From an uncultured Vogesella sp. (GTDB taxonomy: Bacteria; Pseudomonadota; Gammaproteobacteria; Burkholderiales; Chromobacteriaceae): a DNA stretch of 17,164 nucleotides. Location: NCBI GenBank assembly GCA_946479405.1, contig CAMLGD010000051.1:1-17164 (forward strand). Reading direction: 5' to 3'. Position numbers and translations under genes: made by a program. Under the pieces are notes generated by a model that did no database searches, was not told the origin of the DNA, and was given only the letters and a program-made list of their open reading frames with translations. The stretch's first letter is position 1. The number at the start of each line of letters is the position of its first letter. Shown here piece by piece: positions 15,289 to 17,164 of this stretch.

Positions 15289-15845
15289 GTGGCCTCCCGC
15301 TGGAACCAGCGTATTTCCAGACATTCGCGCAGGCTCAACCGGGCGCGGTACAACATCACCGAACAGTTAGTCGCCGTAATGCCCAGATTGTGACAAATCT
15401 CGGCGATATCCATGTCCATCACCTCGCGCATGGCAAACACCATGGCGGTGCGCTTGGGCATCACCTGTGAGCATTGCTGGAACACCTGCCAGAACTGCTG
15501 TGCCAGCAGGCTTTCCTCCGGCGCCCCCCAGCCACGCACCGCATGCGCCCAGTGACCGCTACCGTCGAACACACCGTCCAGATCGGCCAGATCCAGGTCT
15601 TCGCCCAGATCAACCGTGCTTTCGCGCGACTGGCGTCGTACCACATCCACCAGCTTGAAGCGCAGGATGGAGGTAAGCCAGGTACGCAGAGTGGACGCGC
15701 CGCTGAAACGTTCTCGCCCCTGCAATGCGGCCAACAGCGTGTCTTGCACCGCATCTTCGGCCGCCGCCGCATCCTGTAGCTGCGCACGGGCGTAGCGCAG
15801 CAGGTAGGGGCGTTCGGCTTCGATATCGGCGGCGGAAGGATTCAT
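15285..15845 (-). CDS. ECF-type RNA polymerase sigma factor
   Basis: This 186-residue sigma-70 family protein has region 2 at about 11-75 (ERPYLLRYAR, EDAVQDTLLAAL, STLRTWLTSILRFKLVDVVRR) for core and -10 binding, and region 4 at about 118-180 (KRTAMVFAMREV, DIAEICHNLGITATNCSVML, YRARLSLREC) for -35 binding. The linker between them, about 40 residues and acidic, is longer than in most ECF factors and fits the sigma group that pairs with short zf-HC2 partners. I place the start at the ATG at 15845, 4 nt after the radA stop; a TTG at 15872 inside radA is the only longer option. No strong Shine-Dalgarno is seen, so translation may depend on radA readthrough. The anti-sigma gene overlaps its end by 4 nt. 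Confidence 0.9.
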   Translation of the reverse strand: MNPSAADIEAERPYLLRYARAQLQDAAAAEDAVQDTLLAALQGRERFSGASTLRTWLTSILRFKLVDVVRRQSRESTVDLGEDLDLADLDGVFDGSGHWAHAVRGWGAPEESLLAQQFWQVFQQCSQVMPKRTAMVFAMREVMDMDIAEICHNLGITATNCSVMLYRARLSLRECLEIRWFQREAT

Positions 15846-15849
15846 GGCG

Positions 15850-17163
15850 TCAGCGGCGAATGCAGTAGTCAACGGCTTCGGACAAACGCTCTACGCCGAT
15901 GATTTCCAGCCCGTCGATGGGCTGGCGCGGCGCATTGGCCGCCGGCACGATGGCACGGGTAAAGCCCAGCTTGGCGGCCTCTTTCAGCCGCTCCTGGCCG
16001 CGTGACACCGGACGCACCTCGCCGGAGAGGCCGACTTCGCCAAACACCACCAGCTTTTCCGGCAGCGGCTTGTTGCGCTGCGAGGACACCATGGACAGGA
16101 TCACCGCCAGGTCGGCAGCCGGCTCCATGATCTTCACCCCGCCCACCGCATTGAGGAACACATCCTGATCGAAACAGGCCACGCTGGCGTGACGATGCAG
16201 CACCGCCATCAACATGGCCAGCCGGTTCTGCTCAAGGCCCACGGTGAGGCGCTTGGGCTGGAAGCCGTGCGCGTCATCCACCAGCGCCTGGATTTCCACC
16301 AGCAACGGGCGGCTGCCCTCCTGGGTCACCAGTACACAAGAGCCGGATACGTCGTCACGGTAGCTGGACAGAAAGATCGCCGACGGATTGGACACGCCGC
16401 GCAAACCGCGGTCGGTCATCGCAAACACGCCCAGCTCGTTGGCCGCTCCGAAGCGATTCTTGATGGCACGGATCATGCGATGGCTGGAATGGCTGTCGCC
16501 CTCGAAATACAGCACGGTGTCCACGATATGTTCCAGCACGCGCGGACCGGCAATGGAGCCTTCCTTGGTGACATGACCCACCAGAATGATGGTGGTGCCG
16601 CTTTGCTTGGCAAGGCGGGTAAGCTGCGCCGCACACTCGCGCACCTGCGACACCGAACCGGGAGCGGAAGTCACCTGGTCGGAATACAGGGTCTGGATGG
16701 AGTCGATTACCGCCACATCCGGCTTTTCCTGCTGCAGGGTGGCGATGATGGCTTCCAGCCGGATTTCCGACAGCAGCCGCACGCGGGCGGCATCCACCGC
16801 CAGCCGCGAGGCGCGCAGCGCGATCTGCTGCGGCGATTCCTCGCCGGACACGTACAGCACCTTGCGGTTACCGCCCATGGTAGCCAGCGCCTGCAGCAGC
16901 AACGTGGATTTACCGATACCGGGATCACCGCCCAGCAACACCACCGCACCGCGCACGATGCCGCCGCCCAGCACGCGGTCCAGTTCGTCGATGCCGCTGG
17001 ATTCACGCGGCACCTCGGTAGCCTGCACCTCGGCCAGCACCTGCACCGGCTGCGTCTGTGCCGTCCAGCTCTGGTAGCGCGGGTTGGCCGCAGCCGGTGC
17101 CGCCACGGTTTCGCTCAGGCTGTTCCAGGCACCGCAATGCGGACACTGGCCCTGCCATTTGGG
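15850..17163 (-). CDS. radA: DNA repair protein RadA (5' truncated)
   Basis: RadA is a RecA-like ATPase that promotes branch migration and processing of recombination intermediates. The 437 visible residues begin inside the N-terminal zinc finger: only its second Cys pair, CPHC at residues 7-10, is present, so about 20 residues lie beyond the right edge. Walker A GDPGIGKST is at 79-87, Walker B-like VAVIDSIQT at about 150-158, and the RadA-specific KNRFG motif at 235-239. A Lon-protease-like C-terminal domain follows (about 285-437), including LNAVGGVKIMEPAADLA and FGEVGLSGEVRPV. The GTG at 17104-17106 is internal and is not the start. The sigma gene follows after 4 nt. Confidence 0.97.
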   Translation of the reverse strand, partial: PKWQGQCPHCGAWNSLSETVAAPAAANPRYQSWTAQTQPVQVLAEVQATEVPRESSGIDELDRVLGGGIVRGAVVLLGGDPGIGKSTLLLQALATMGGNRKVLYVSGEESPQQIALRASRLAVDAARVRLLSEIRLEAIIATLQQEKPDVAVIDSIQTLYSDQVTSAPGSVSQVRECAAQLTRLAKQSGTTIILVGHVTKEGSIAGPRVLEHIVDTVLYFEGDSHSSHRMIRAIKNRFGAANELGVFAMTDRGLRGVSNPSAIFLSSYRDDVSGSCVLVTQEGSRPLLVEIQALVDDAHGFQPKRLTVGLEQNRLAMLMAVLHRHASVACFDQDVFLNAVGGVKIMEPAADLAVILSMVSSQRNKPLPEKLVVFGEVGLSGEVRPVSRGQERLKEAAKLGFTRAIVPAANAPRQPIDGLEIIGVERLSEAVDYCIRR

Positions 17164-17164
17164 C

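Noticed and set aside
1..17164. CRISPR arrays, tRNA or rRNA genes, insertion sequences, phage or defence genes
   Set aside because: I found no regularly spaced repeats, no cloverleaf-like segment, no transposase motifs and no defence-family proteins; coding style is uniform throughout.

Overview
The window is high-GC, gene-dense chromosomal DNA, most likely from a betaproteobacterium of the Neisseriales/Chromobacteriaceae type (relatives of Chromobacterium, Vogesella or Aquitalea). This placement rests on the overall protein character, a single Lol permease beside lolD, and the mix of housekeeping and sensory genes; it is an inference, not a proven assignment. I see no insertion sequence, prophage, CRISPR array, tRNA or rRNA. 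Both ends cut a gene: a Gfo/Idh/MocA oxidoreductase on the left and radA on the right.

Layout. At 1-1047 lie the 3' part of a plus-strand inositol-dehydrogenase-like oxidoreductase, its terminator, and a second, bidirectional terminator. At 1048-1803 (minus) is an endonuclease/exonuclease/phosphatase-fold protein. At 2046-7049 (minus) is a two-gene signalling operon: a response regulator followed by a 1421-residue hybrid histidine kinase with TM segments, PAS/GAF sensors, HisKA, HATPase, REC and HPt domains. At 7168-11685 (minus) is a tightly packed run of six genes: a small conserved-looking protein of unknown function, the Lol lipoprotein-release permease (lolC/lolF type), lolD, an MscS-type channel, a FixJ/LuxR-type response regulator, and nudB (folate pathway). 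The junctions overlap by 1, 8 and 4 nt or are separated by 1 to 21 nt. At 11774-12538 (minus) is a secreted NlpC/P60 peptidase with an unusually basic tail.

Rightward from there, 12788-14470 (plus) encodes an ABC1/AarF/UbiB-family kinase-like membrane protein, divergent from the peptidase gene. At 14694-15041 (plus) is a small cysteine-rich DUF2325 protein with a convincing Fur-box-like sequence upstream. Converging on it from the right is a minus-strand unit of radA, an ECF-type sigma factor and a 57-residue zinc-binding anti-sigma factor, joined by a 4-nt gap and a 4-nt overlap.

The unifying theme is envelope maintenance and sensing (Lol export, MscS, NlpC/P60, two response regulators, a large phosphorelay kinase, an ECF sigma pair) interleaved with housekeeping (nudB, radA). 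Nothing here is a clear new defence or mobile system. The most interesting items are the probable Fur-controlled DUF2325 cysteine cluster, the kinase-less response regulator coupled to mscS and nudB, the unknown 70-residue protein coupled to the Lol permease, and the lysine-rich tail of the peptidase.
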